Positions 7,435 to 14,755 of a stretch of 64,000 nt of DNA are shown in pieces. Under the pieces are notes generated by a model, which saw only the letters and a program-made list of their open reading frames with translations, did no database searches and was not told the origin of the DNA. The stretch covers positions 2,604,001 to 2,668,000 of the forward strand of contig AP009389.1 in assembly GCA_000010565.1 (NCBI GenBank), given 5' to 3'. Position 1 is the stretch's first letter. Every line of letters begins with the position of its first letter. Made by a program: the position numbers and the translations under genes. This DNA comes from Pelotomaculum thermopropionicum SI (GTDB lineage: Bacteria > Bacillota > Desulfotomaculia > Desulfotomaculales > Pelotomaculaceae).

Positions 7435-8408
7435 TAAGTTTTGGGATTATTACCACTTAATAACTTTCCTTTAACTGGAAACTTAACACTAAAAACACCG
7501 TCCCTTTCTGTAATTGTAAATACTTTGGTAAGATGGATATCTTGCATAATGTCGTACACAAGTTTTTTGCGCTCTGATGGGCGAATTTGCCGACCGGATT
7601 CAGTCTGGTTCGGTATACACGCCCTCTCAGCAGCCTTCTCCCACCCGATACGAAACTCCTTCCCGTGGCCGGGGTTTGCGGCAAGTAAAAACAGAAACAA
7701 TGGTATACTATACTTTGATCTACGGGGTTTTTTGCGTAAGATTCTTAACGCATCAATCGGAATTTCTACCCGCTGGTTAAAACATTCTGGAGAGAGCAGG
7801 AAGTCCGTCAGTGCCGGACACAAAGTCATCTCCACTAAACCCTTTTCAAACCTGTGTTCGGAAAAATCTTCCTCCTTCCATTTGAGGTTTACCCATGTCA
7901 GCAACCGACCAATGCCGATTTTGATCTCTTTGCCGTCTTTGTCTGCCATGACAAAACCGGCAATATGTGTGTGCATCAAAGTGTCTAAGGTTTGGGTAAT
8001 CTCATGTAAATTTTTCCCTCCTTTAGATGAGAACCCTAACCTTTCAGCGATTTCTCGCAGTGATGTTTTGATCGGCCCATGCGTCATCCCTGGGTACTTT
8101 GCATGGTAATTTCTGACAGTGTCGTCGGCCTGGGCGACGAATAAAGTGCAAAGCACTGCGATAAGCGCCTGCACGTCTGCCGGAAGCCCCGAGAGGGCTT
8201 CAGCTAGTGGTTCCGGTACATATACCGACGGGCCATCAGGCCACGCACGGTATCCCACCGCCGGACCGCGCTCCTCGTCCCACGAAGTTGGGCCGGTTGG
8301 TTTCTGGATGGTTTTCTCGCCAGCGAAAAGTTTTTCTGGTGGGTTCAACAGCCTCCCCTCTCTCGCTAAATTTCGCGGTAGAATCGGATTTTCTGTCTTT
8401 TGCGCCAT
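7434..8408 (-). CDS. Putative plasmid replication initiator protein
   Basis: This 324-residue protein has an N-terminal flexible segment (about 1-80) and then a helical, winged-helix-like region: LPADVQALIAVLCTLFVAQ, KTSLREIAERLGFSS (HTH-like), HEITQTLDTLMHTHI. The C-terminal half includes VEIPIDALRILRKKPRRSKY, a basic stretch suited to DNA binding, and EFRIGWEKAAERACIPN. This two-winged-helix pattern resembles theta plasmid initiators. Three 22-bp iterons abut its 3' end, and primase, helicase and HU genes lie in the same direction. I assign the role mainly from context; sequence similarity to any named Rep family is not certain. Confidence 0.55.
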   Translation of the reverse strand: MAQKTENPILPRNLAREGRLLNPPEKLFAGEKTIQKPTGPTSWDEERGPAVGYRAWPDGPSVYVPEPLAEALSGLPADVQALIAVLCTLFVAQADDTVRNYHAKYPGMTHGPIKTSLREIAERLGFSSKGGKNLHEITQTLDTLMHTHIAGFVMADKDGKEIKIGIGRLLTWVNLKWKEEDFSEHRFEKGLVEMTLCPALTDFLLSPECFNQRVEIPIDALRILRKKPRRSKYSIPLFLFLLAANPGHGKEFRIGWEKAAERACIPNQTESGRQIRPSERKKLVYDIMQDIHLTKVFTITERDGVFSVKFPVKGKLLSGNNPKT

Positions 8409-8514
8409 TACTTATCCTCCTTTAGTAGCCCGCCCCGCCGGAGCGGGCAGTATACAGAGTGTCATAGTTACACCTGCCTTTCTTTTGGTTTTGTGGGCCG
8501 CCGGAGGAAGCGGC

Positions 8515-8546
8515 CCCATAAAAAAGAGCCGGGCAAAGCGCCCGGC
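8515..8546 (-). terminator. Intrinsic terminator upstream of the initiator gene
   Basis: On the minus strand GCCGGGC-GCTTT-GCCCGGC is followed by TCTTTTTTA. A second perfect 7-bp hairpin (8495-8516, GGGCCGC arms) follows immediately. Both lie between the 8585-8959 gene and the initiator-like gene. Confidence 0.75.
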
Positions 8547-8574
8547 AGTATGGAGGATGGTTCCATAAACAAGC

Positions 8575-8599
8575 AAAGACCCGGCTACATCGCCGGGTC
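8575..8599 (-). terminator. Hairpin at the stop codon of the 8585-8959 gene
   Basis: Perfect 8-bp arms GACCCGGC/GCCGGGTC enclose a 6-base loop containing the TAG stop; the minus-strand 3' flank is TTTGCTTGTTT. It probably terminates the upstream gene. Confidence 0.55.
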
Positions 8600-8959
8600 A
8601 AAGATTTCCATCCGCCGCGCTTTCCGCGCCCGCGTGGACGCCGTGGCGTCGCTTCGCCGGAACCGCGCCTCGCCCCGGCCACCGCAGGCCGCCAGCGCCA
8701 GGGCTTCCACTTCCCTGTAAAACTCTTCCAGCGCCGGCTTCGGTCGCCCTGTCCGGCTGTACCGCTTCCGTCCCACACGCTTCGCCTCCACCCCTGCCAT
8801 GCAGCGTACCCGATGAATCGACCATCCGGTCAGTAGCGAGGCGGTCTCCAGAGCCTCCATGCCGCCTAGCTGGTATATTTTTTCCAGCCGGGCACGCTTT
8901 TCATATGCTGGTAGGCAGTGGAATCCCTGTAACAAATTTTCTACGTGGGATACTTTCAT
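8585..8959 (-). CDS. Uncharacterised basic protein, possible DNA-binding
   Basis: This is 124 residues from ATG 8959, with GGAAGGGGG upstream; an in-frame extension to 9010 is rejected because it lacks a ribosome site. The N-terminal half is helical (KVSHVENLLQGFHCLPAYEK, then YQLGGMEALETASLLTGW) with an HTH-like WSIHRVRCMAGVEAKRVGRK step. The C-terminal half is strongly basic (ARFRRSDATASTRARKARRM). It could be a small regulator linked to the replicon. No family recognised. Confidence 0.5.
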   Translation of the reverse strand: MKVSHVENLLQGFHCLPAYEKRARLEKIYQLGGMEALETASLLTGWSIHRVRCMAGVEAKRVGRKRYSRTGRPKPALEEFYREVEALALAACGGRGEARFRRSDATASTRARKARRMEIFDPAM

Positions 8960-9579
8960 CACGCATACACCCCCTTCCTCTACCGCCGTGCCGTAAAAAC
9001 GACAGCACAAGAAGAAGGTATATTTCTATCCCCGTCCGCACCCGCAGGCGCAGGCGCTTTTCCTCCGCGCTCCCCCGCCAGCTTGGCGCCCCGTGGTTCC
9101 GATTCCCGATTTCTCGCCGGGCGGCGGAGCGATCCGCCGGGCCGGTTGCCATGGTACCACCGTGGCCACAGGTTTGCGCGGTCGGTCTCTTCGACCGTGG
9201 GGTTTGCCAGATTATGTATTTGCGTCTGGCTCGCTAATTGGTTGTCCCTCCGGCTGGCTGTTTAGGCCCCAGGCCGCCGGGGTGGCCTTCCCGTCCATCC
9301 GGGTGTCGTTATCGCCGGCTCATGGTATCCCCCTTTTCCTCTATCCCCCTTGATTGCCTTCGCCGGCCCTGCCGGGCCGGTGTCGCTGGTGCTGGCGTTG
9401 CCGCCCTTGTTGTTTATTAAATTATGTTACTTATATTATATATAGTCACCGATTTAGTGTCAATAAATATTTATAAATTAAATGTTTCTACAACTAAAAA
9501 TTTTTCAATTTGAAGGAATTATTAATTCTAATATTGAACATATTACTTTTGTAGTAACAATAATATGGGGGTTAAAGTG
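8960..9579. other. Gap without a convincing gene
   Basis: Bases 8960-9415 are very GC-rich. Two minus-strand frames read as protein-like but lack a start and are broken: one includes GPAKAIKGDRGKGGY and stops near 9268, the next includes NLANPTVEETDRANLWPRW and ends near 9000. They may be remnants of one disrupted gene. Bases 9416-9579 switch abruptly to AT-rich DNA, marking a composition boundary before the next gene. Confidence 0.4.
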
Positions 9580-10563
9580 ATGCCACAAAATGAAAATCTT
9601 ATCAGTATAGAAATGTTATCTGATGAGATCAAAACCTGGCGGAAATTTGTACCAGCAAAAATTTACCCGTTTAAAGCTATAGCACTTGCCCGTGCCATTA
9701 CGAATATTCCTGCCAACGTAATTGCTGATGTTGGTGGAATATCACGTTCTTACCTTGCTGCATTGGAAAATTATGCCAAACCAATACCCCCAGATGCGGA
9801 TGGTATTTTGGATAAAATATTTTCTTCGAGAAATAGTGACATTGAAGAATTTTTGAATATTCTTAGTATTTTAATTGATATTGATGAGATAAACCATACC
9901 ACTGAATATTTTTCTTTTCTTCACGAAAAATTATCTGATTTAGAGCCAAAAATCATTATATTGATTTTTGAAACCCTATCATCATTAAAAGAATTTTTTG
10001 AGATACTTTATTATGATATTTACCCTGAAGATACTTACGAAGAAATTTACAATGATATGTTATCGGCCGGATTGGTTCCTATTGACTGGCCTCAAGGCAA
10101 GATTCCTAAAATGATTATAGCTAACCAGAAATCAATATTACCTGCATTTTTATTTAATCTTGTTTCACCAGAACAAATCGCTGCTCGTTATCAAGCACAA
10201 GCATATAAACGTAACCCTTTTTCGTCAGCAATTTTCATGGATAGAACAAACTTATTTTTACCAAAAAACGTCTCACTGTACTCTATTTCCAGTTTAGTTG
10301 CTTTTTTCTTTAAAGAGATACGTATATCTATTGATAGTAGCAAGATTTTCCCTTTAGAAGTTGAAATATTTTTTATGAATAAGTGGTACGATAGTAATAG
10401 AATAAGTAATCTACACCATCTTTTTACCAAGTTATGCGAAGGGCGGATAGAAGATAAGGAATTAGATGATGTTAGAACTATGGTGAAAATGGGTAACGTA
10501 AAATTTTTTGAGGATATAACTCTTACCAAAAGGAAAAGAAAGCATAAATTATCTCAGTCTTAA
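9580..10563 (+). CDS. AT-rich putative HTH regulator of unknown role
   Basis: This is about 327 residues from ATG 9580 (GGGG 9 bases upstream); an ATG at 9565 has no ribosome site. Residues about 45-75 (LARAITNIPANVIADVGGISRSYLAALENY) look like an XRE-type helix-turn-helix. The remainder is helical and hydrophobic-acidic, with a basic tail (KRKRKHKL), and shows no catalytic motif I recognise. Its low GC against its surroundings indicates separate acquisition. A large regulator or an abortive-infection-type protein are both possible; I assign no function. Confidence 0.55.
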   Translation: MPQNENLISIEMLSDEIKTWRKFVPAKIYPFKAIALARAITNIPANVIADVGGISRSYLAALENYAKPIPPDADGILDKIFSSRNSDIEEFLNILSILIDIDEINHTTEYFSFLHEKLSDLEPKIIILIFETLSSLKEFFEILYYDIYPEDTYEEIYNDMLSAGLVPIDWPQGKIPKMIIANQKSILPAFLFNLVSPEQIAARYQAQAYKRNPFSSAIFMDRTNLFLPKNVSLYSISSLVAFFFKEIRISIDSSKIFPLEVEIFFMNKWYDSNRISNLHHLFTKLCEGRIEDKELDDVRTMVKMGNVKFFEDITLTKRKRKHKLSQS

Positions 10564-10630
10564 ATTACTACACCGAAAATAAAATTTTTATTTGGCGCCG
10601 CTGTCAAGCGGGATGGGCGTCTACTCACCA

Positions 10631-10667
10631 AAACAAAAAACCCCGCAAGCGCTCCCGGCCTGCGGGG
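10631..10667 (-). terminator. GC hairpin with U-run on the minus strand
   Basis: CCCCGCA/TGCGGGG arms (10641-10667) are followed on the minus strand by TTTTTTGTTTTGG, and less convincingly on the plus strand by TTCTCCCCTTT. It lies between convergent genes and may serve both. Confidence 0.6.
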
Positions 10668-10821
10668 TTCTCCCCTTTCACCTATCCCGTTCCAATCACT
10701 GCACGGGCTTCTCCGACCAGTCCTTGATGATAGCCGCGCCTCTTCCAGTCCGCCCGGCCATCGCCCGGCCCTGCCCGCCCAGGGCGCAAAAGGCCCCGCT
10801 CACCTTGCAGCGCGGGGTTTT

Positions 10822-11129
10822 CTACTTTTCTATAGCTCTTCTCTTGCCTCTTTTTCGCGGGGTATCATCTTCAGTGGCAATGGACCGGTGCAGCATCATT
10901 CGCATCAAAGCTGTATGCCCTATACCAAGCCTCGCAGCTCTTCGCCGGATGATTTTCATGTCGTCTTCCGGGATTCTGATTGACACCTGAATCATTTTCG
11001 GACGTTCGAACTTTAAATCAGTTTTTTCCCACTCTAACTCATGGCTGGGCGTATTATCGAAAAATTTGCCATATCGTCAATATTATTAAGTTTCGGTACT
11101 TTCTTTCTTCCTTTAGCGCCGGTTGGCAT
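10822..11129 (-). pseudogene. Ribbon-helix-helix (CopG/BrnA-like) antitoxin gene with frameshift
   Basis: The ATG at 11129 has an AAAGGAGG site and reads MPTGAKGRKKVPKLNNIDDMA, then runs into a stop. The adjacent frame continues KFFDNTPSHELEWEKTDLKF, followed by the RHH core IQVSIRIPEDDMKII and a basic tail. Together they match the usual layout of CopG/BrnA-like antitoxins: K(I/V)P.F.(S/N).EE.A.F(W/F), then a linker, then the RHH. Adding one base in the A/T run at 11060-11067 restores a 102-residue protein; the 308-base span is one base short of a multiple of three. No toxin gene follows. It is a real disruption or an assembly error. Confidence 0.7.
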
Positions 11130-11319
11130 TGTACAGCCTCCTTTCAGCAGCGTCCATATCGCGAGCAGTGACGGGGTAGACAACCCCTCGCCCCTGCGGG
11201 ATGAAGAAAAAAAAGCCAAATATCTTCCTTCCTCTGTTCGCCCAAGCAAACGGTATACAAATTAATTCCCGATATAATATTAATTATAATATCAATAGAT
11301 TAAGAAAGGGATACTTCAG

Positions 11320-11604
11320 GTGAAACTTAATTTAAAACCAAAAATAAATATTGCAAAATTACAATCTGGCGAATATACTGGAATTGAGGTAGGCATCAAA
11401 ATTGCCTCAAATAAAAAGGAAGAGGCGATTGACATGACCCAATTTGTTCAAAAAATTCGAAGCATTAGCCTGCCGCCTCATCAACTTAGGGAGCTTGGGT
11501 TAACTGAGGGGTGGCAGAAGAAAATACCTGCTCAGTACATTGAAAAAGTGGTTAAAGCCGCAGAACGCTTTAAAGAAGATTTAAGGGAGTTGTCTAAGCG
11601 TTAA
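11320..11604 (+). CDS. Putative antitoxin of a Doc-type pair
   Basis: The GTG start at 11320 has AAAGGG 9 bases upstream. The 94-residue product has a strand-rich N-terminus (LNLKPKINIAKLQSGEYTG) and a basic C-terminal helix (YIEKVVKAAERFKEDLRELSKR). It is not a recognisable Phd, but it immediately precedes a Doc-family toxin frame, and toxin-antitoxin neighbours are normally arranged this way. The C-terminal helix could clamp the Doc active site as Phd does. Role inferred from position. Confidence 0.5.
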   Translation: MKLNLKPKINIAKLQSGEYTGIEVGIKIASNKKEEAIDMTQFVQKIRSISLPPHQLRELGLTEGWQKKIPAQYIEKVVKAAERFKEDLRELSKR

Positions 11605-11608
11605 ACGG

Positions 11609-12091
11609 GTAAAATACCTAAGCCTGGAAGAATTATTAGTTATTCATTTTGTTGTAGCCGACGAATACTTTAGCGAGTTTTACGGTAGGGACGGCGACGA
11701 AGAGAGAGGGGTTAAAGACCCCTCTTTAGTGCTTTCCGCTCTTGGTGCTCCAAGACACACCTTTGACGGGAAAGAATTATATCCAGACGTACTGTCGAAA
11801 GCTGCTGCTTTATTTCGCTCAATAGCCCAAAACCACGGTTTCTACAACGCTAATAAACGGACAGCAATGATGGCTACCATAATATTCCTTGAAGATAATG
11901 GCTATGAAGTTATCGCGCCAAAAAACAAGATGTACCGATTGGCAATGAAAATAGTTGTCGAAAAGCCAAGTATCAATAATATTGCAAGGACTTTAAAAAA
12001 ATATACCAGGGTTCCGGTGTATAAACCAAAATCTAAATTTGAAATGTATTGGGATAAAATAATTCACTGGATAGAAAGTCTTCGCGAGTGA
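11609..12091 (+). CDS. doc: Doc/Fic-family toxin with no canonical start codon upstream of its conserved N-terminus
   Basis: The product contains the Doc active-site motif HGFYNANKRTA (HxFxNANKRT), with the usual preceding helix LSKAAALFRSIAQN and following MMATIIFLEDNGYEV. Doc phosphorylates elongation factor Tu. The first standard start is GTG 11729, but the frame is open back to 11582 and the extra 40 codons read like the normal Doc N-terminus (VKYLSLEELLVIHFVV, then ADEYFSEFYGRDGD). None of those codons is ATG, GTG or TTG. Either a rare start near 11600-11609 is used (GGGAG lies upstream), the start codon was lost, or a base is miscalled. The start given is the beginning of conserved sequence. 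Confidence 0.6.
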   Translation, partial: VKYLSLEELLVIHFVVADEYFSEFYGRDGDEERGVKDPSLVLSALGAPRHTFDGKELYPDVLSKAAALFRSIAQNHGFYNANKRTAMMATIIFLEDNGYEVIAPKNKMYRLAMKIVVEKPSINNIARTLKKYTRVPVYKPKSKFEMYWDKIIHWIESLRE

Positions 12092-12206
12092 AGCCTCCCC
12101 GTCCTGAAGGACGGGGCTTCCCGTACTCTCAGGGCGAGGCGCCTCCGCTACGGTCCATTTCCTTCATCCCGGCTGGAGGCGACCTTACGGCTCCATAGAA
12201 AAGCTT
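12092..12206 (-). ncRNA. Candidate omega RNA (TnpB guide RNA) at the IS right end
   Basis: TnpB-associated guide RNAs span the 3' end of tnpB and the right end of the element. Here 115 bases follow the tnpB stop and end in the CGGGAAGCCCCGTCC hairpin common at IS605-group right ends. The guide would then read into the flanking DNA, i.e. antisense to the end of the doc gene. Predicted by position and structure only. Confidence 0.5.
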
Positions 12207-13892
12207 TTATGCCGCGTTCTCCGCGCGTGCAAGGAGAAGTTCTTTTATCTTTTCGCGGCGCAAATCCCTGCTGTACCAATACCGCTCCGCCAGCGCCAGG
12301 AGCTCCGCATCGGAGAAACGTTCCCCGATGTTCAGAGCCCCCACCGTGTCGGCGTCGGCGGCAAACCCGCAGCACCGGCAACGGAATTCGCGCCCCCGGC
12401 GGTTTTCCTTGTCCACCCAACCGCATATGGGACAGGTCTGGCTCGTGTATTCCGGAGGCACAAAGGCCACGCGGCCGCCCAGCCACTCCAGATCCCGCTT
12501 CAGGTGGTCTTGGAGCTCGCCCCGAGCCCAAACGCTGAGGTCAAACCTTGCCCGTGAACTCTGCCTAGCCCCTTCCGCAGCCATCTCAGACAGGTCTTCC
12601 ATGACCACAAGGACACGTTCGGGATTGGGACCCAGCAGGGCCAGAAACTGGTTGACCGCCCGGCCTATCTCGGTGGACACAGCGGCTTTTATACGTCTCC
12701 GCAGCACCACCCAGCGGTGGTCCGAAAGGTGCCTGTCGTACTCGGCAATTTTCCGCTCCAGCCTGTGGCGCGTCTCCGGGTTTTTGGTGACCGACAGCCG
12801 CTTTTCGGCCCTTTGTCTGAGGCCCCGGATTTTGTTGCGCACTCCCTGGAGCCGCAGGTATTCGTCGTACAGCTTTCCGGCAATTCCTTTGAAGCTCTTT
12901 CCCAGCTTCACGCCGTTGCTCAGGTTGAGCAGGGCGGCCATCCCGATGTCGCAGCCCAGCACGGCTTCCGGTTCGCCTTTGGGCTCCACCCGCGGCTTGG
13001 CCACCGGCACGGAAAGACGTATGTGGCGGCCCCGGACTACCAGCTGGGCCTTGCGGGCCGTGCTCTTCAACCAATCCGGAAAAAGGGAGTCCAAGAGCCT
13101 CCTCTTTTCGGCTGTTAGACGGAGTGGTACGGCAATACGCCGGTGGGATACTGCAGTGGTCACCCGGGCCCACAGGTTGAACTCTTTCGTCCCGCGGGCC
13201 TCTTCGAGTGCGAAGACCCGGTAGTCGAGCTGTATCACGCCGCCCCTGAAGGCCGGCACGCGCCATGCCGCCCTTATTTCCCGGAATCTGGCGGTAATGA
13301 ACCCTTCGATTCCCGCTCTAGCTTGCGGCGAAAACGAATCGTAAGCCTCTGCCACCTTTCGGAGCCGCTCGCTTTTCGAGGCCCGCCACTCCGCAACCAC
13401 GTCCTCTGCTTCGGTCAGCCCGTTCACAAACCGGTGGAATAAGGTGGCATTCCTGACAAACACGGAACAGACCAGCCGGTACTCCATGGACAGGTTTCTG
13501 TCCTTCCATACATCGGAGGTGATCTTGTCCTGCACGGCCAGATAGTGTTCCCGCAGGATGTCCAGCATACGGTTTCCCGCTATCTGGACGTAGGCCGATG
13601 GTAGAGGCGTTTCCAGCGGCCTCTCTAGAGCCTCCTTTTGCATGAGGGTGGTGGCCGTACCCTTCAAGATCTTTTCAATCAGCTCCGTCCGGCCGTACCA
13701 GCGCCCGATCCATTCGTTGACCGCCCGGGCGTGGAGCCGGTCGAGCTCGCACAGGGCATCCAGCTTGGCCTTGTTGATCAGCTTCTTCGGTACGGTGATG
13801 TGCACTGACCGGAAGAGCTCATTCCCGGTCAGCTTTGTCCTTTTTACCTTCTGGACCTTTGTCTTCTTTTTTGATCTTTGACGGCGCTTCAC
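12207..13892 (-). CDS. tnpB: TnpB RNA-guided endonuclease, large form (561 residues)
   Basis: A GTG start at 13892 with GGAGGAG 7 bases upstream overlaps tnpA by 74 bases. RuvC-type catalytic residues are visible: D in LGCDIGMAAL, E in VVMEDLSEM, D in ADADTVGALNI. A zinc ribbon CPICG...CRCCG lies between the last two. The N-terminus is highly basic (RRQRSKKKTKVQKVKRTK). At 561 residues it is clearly longer than the common ~400-residue TnpB; the extra length is in the N-terminal half (about 30-330). TnpB cuts DNA next to a TAM using a guide from the element's right end. All catalytic positions appear intact. Confidence 0.9.
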   Translation of the reverse strand: MKRRQRSKKKTKVQKVKRTKLTGNELFRSVHITVPKKLINKAKLDALCELDRLHARAVNEWIGRWYGRTELIEKILKGTATTLMQKEALERPLETPLPSAYVQIAGNRMLDILREHYLAVQDKITSDVWKDRNLSMEYRLVCSVFVRNATLFHRFVNGLTEAEDVVAEWRASKSERLRKVAEAYDSFSPQARAGIEGFITARFREIRAAWRVPAFRGGVIQLDYRVFALEEARGTKEFNLWARVTTAVSHRRIAVPLRLTAEKRRLLDSLFPDWLKSTARKAQLVVRGRHIRLSVPVAKPRVEPKGEPEAVLGCDIGMAALLNLSNGVKLGKSFKGIAGKLYDEYLRLQGVRNKIRGLRQRAEKRLSVTKNPETRHRLERKIAEYDRHLSDHRWVVLRRRIKAAVSTEIGRAVNQFLALLGPNPERVLVVMEDLSEMAAEGARQSSRARFDLSVWARGELQDHLKRDLEWLGGRVAFVPPEYTSQTCPICGWVDKENRRGREFRCRCCGFAADADTVGALNIGERFSDAELLALAERYWYSRDLRREKIKELLLARAENAA

Positions 13893-14289
13893 AGCACTGC
13901 TCCTCCACGTAGCGTCTCAGCACGTCAAGAGTTACCCGGCCAGTCGAGGCGATGAAGTAGCTCGGGCTCCAGAAGTGGTTGCCCCAAAGGTGTTCCCTGA
14001 GCTCCGGGAATTCTTTCCGCAGGAGCCGGGATGATACCCCTTTAAGGCTGTTCACAAACTTCGACACCTGGAGCTGCGGCTTTCCCGCAAAAAGGATATG
14101 AATGTGGTCCAGAACGGTTTCCTGTTCGATTATTTCTACGCCAAAACGTTCTGCAATGTGGTGCACGATTTCTTTGAGCCTCTCCACTACCGGACCTTTC
14201 AACACTTTGCGGCGGTACTTCACACAGAAAACCAGGTGGAACTGAATTGAGTAGACGGCATGAGCGCCCTTGTCGTAACGGTATTTCAT
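13819..14289 (-). CDS. tnpA: IS200-like Y1 transposase
   Basis: This 156-residue protein has the HUH motif DHIHIL, the N-terminal YSIQFHLVFCVKYRRKV signature, and the catalytic-tyrosine helix in SPSYFIASTGRVTLDVLRRYVEEQ (tyrosine early in that segment). It cuts and rejoins single-stranded DNA at the hairpin ends. The C-terminal 30 residues are lysine/glutamate-rich and encoded in the overlap with tnpB. Length and motifs suggest it is functional. Confidence 0.9.
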   Translation of the reverse strand: MKYRYDKGAHAVYSIQFHLVFCVKYRRKVLKGPVVERLKEIVHHIAERFGVEIIEQETVLDHIHILFAGKPQLQVSKFVNSLKGVSSRLLRKEFPELREHLWGNHFWSPSYFIASTGRVTLDVLRRYVEEQCCEAPSKIKKEDKGPEGKKDKADRE

Positions 14290-14372
14290 GTCTCCATGGT
14301 ACTACAGAACCAACAAAAAAATCAAGGCCGCCTTTCATCTCCTCCCTGAAGGGAGGAGACTTCCCGGTGGCT

Positions 14373-14468
14373 CTAGTTAAAACAAACCCTAATCGCTTTC
14401 CCGCCGATCAGCGCCGACAGTACCGCGTTCGCGTCCACGGCGATTTTTCCTGAAAGCCGCAAAATCAT
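14373..14468 (-). pseudogene. 5' fragment of a VapC/PIN toxin gene cut at the IS end
   Basis: Overlapping the 3' end of the Phd-like antitoxin gene, an ATG at 14468 opens MILRLSGKIAVDANAVLSAL and continues IGGKAIRVCFN before a TAG. VDANAVLSALIGG is the first strand and catalytic aspartate of PIN-domain toxins, which normally run to about 130-150 residues. The frame ends where the IS200/IS605 left end begins. The missing remainder is not found on the other side of the element. Confidence 0.75.
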
Positions 14469-14700
14469 CCAGTACCTCTTCTTCCGTTATCCCTTTCTCC
14501 GCCCGCTCTTTGGCAATCCTAGCCGTCAAGGCTTTTAAGGCCGCCCGGCGCACTTCGTCTTCGACGTTTATATCATCCCAGGGAATAAAAACACCTGCTG
14601 GCTTACCGCTCCGGAAAACCATCACCGCCTCTTTTTTGCGGATGAATTCGCTGGTATGCGCCTTGAATTCCCTTACACTTACAAATTCCAATGTGGTCAC
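14389..14700 (-). CDS. Phd/YefM-family antitoxin
   Basis: This 103-residue protein starts with the classic Phd/YefM N-terminal domain (LEFVSVREFKAHTSEFIRKKEAVMVFRSGKPAGVFIPWD in two parts), followed by an acidic-basic helical tail that would wrap the toxin. Its partner is the truncated PIN toxin beginning at 14468 inside its 3' end. With the toxin broken, the antitoxin is now an orphan. Confidence 0.85.
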   Translation of the reverse strand: MTTLEFVSVREFKAHTSEFIRKKEAVMVFRSGKPAGVFIPWDDINVEDEVRRAALKALTARIAKERAEKGITEEEVLDDFAAFRKNRRGRERGTVGADRRESD

Positions 14701-14755
14701 CTCCGTGACTACATTATATCATTCTGGCGAAGAAAAGCAAGATTAAACGGCTGGC

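Larger units (their letters stand above)
12092..14378 (-). mobile_element. IS200/IS605-family insertion sequence with tnpA and tnpB
   Basis: The unit contains a Y1 transposase gene and an overlapping TnpB gene, both on the minus strand. Each end has a subterminal hairpin: near tnpA, CTCCTCCCT/AGGGAGGAG (14339-14358); near the tnpB end, CCCCGTCC/GGACGGGG (12097-12116), each flanked by CGGGAAG. Such imperfect-palindrome ends, with no inverted repeats, are typical of the family. The exact ends are estimated. The right end begins directly at the Doc stop codon; the left flank is TTTTAAC, compatible with a TTTAA-like target motif. The flanking genes do not rejoin, so the locus has rearranged since insertion. 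Confidence 0.8.

Noticed and set aside
10696-10803. 35-codon minus-strand frame (GTG start) after the ribbon-helix-helix gene
   Set aside because: The composition is protein-like (GRGAAIIKDWSEKPVQ), but there is no ribosome site and it lies inside a terminator region; not enough to call a gene.
11034-11249. 71-codon frame ending at 11034
   Set aside because: Its first 40 codons lack a ribosome site; only the last 31 belong to the frameshifted ribbon-helix-helix gene.
12328-13266. Long frames of 298 and 226 codons within tnpB
   Set aside because: They are out-of-frame or antisense shadows of GC-rich tnpB with no family features.
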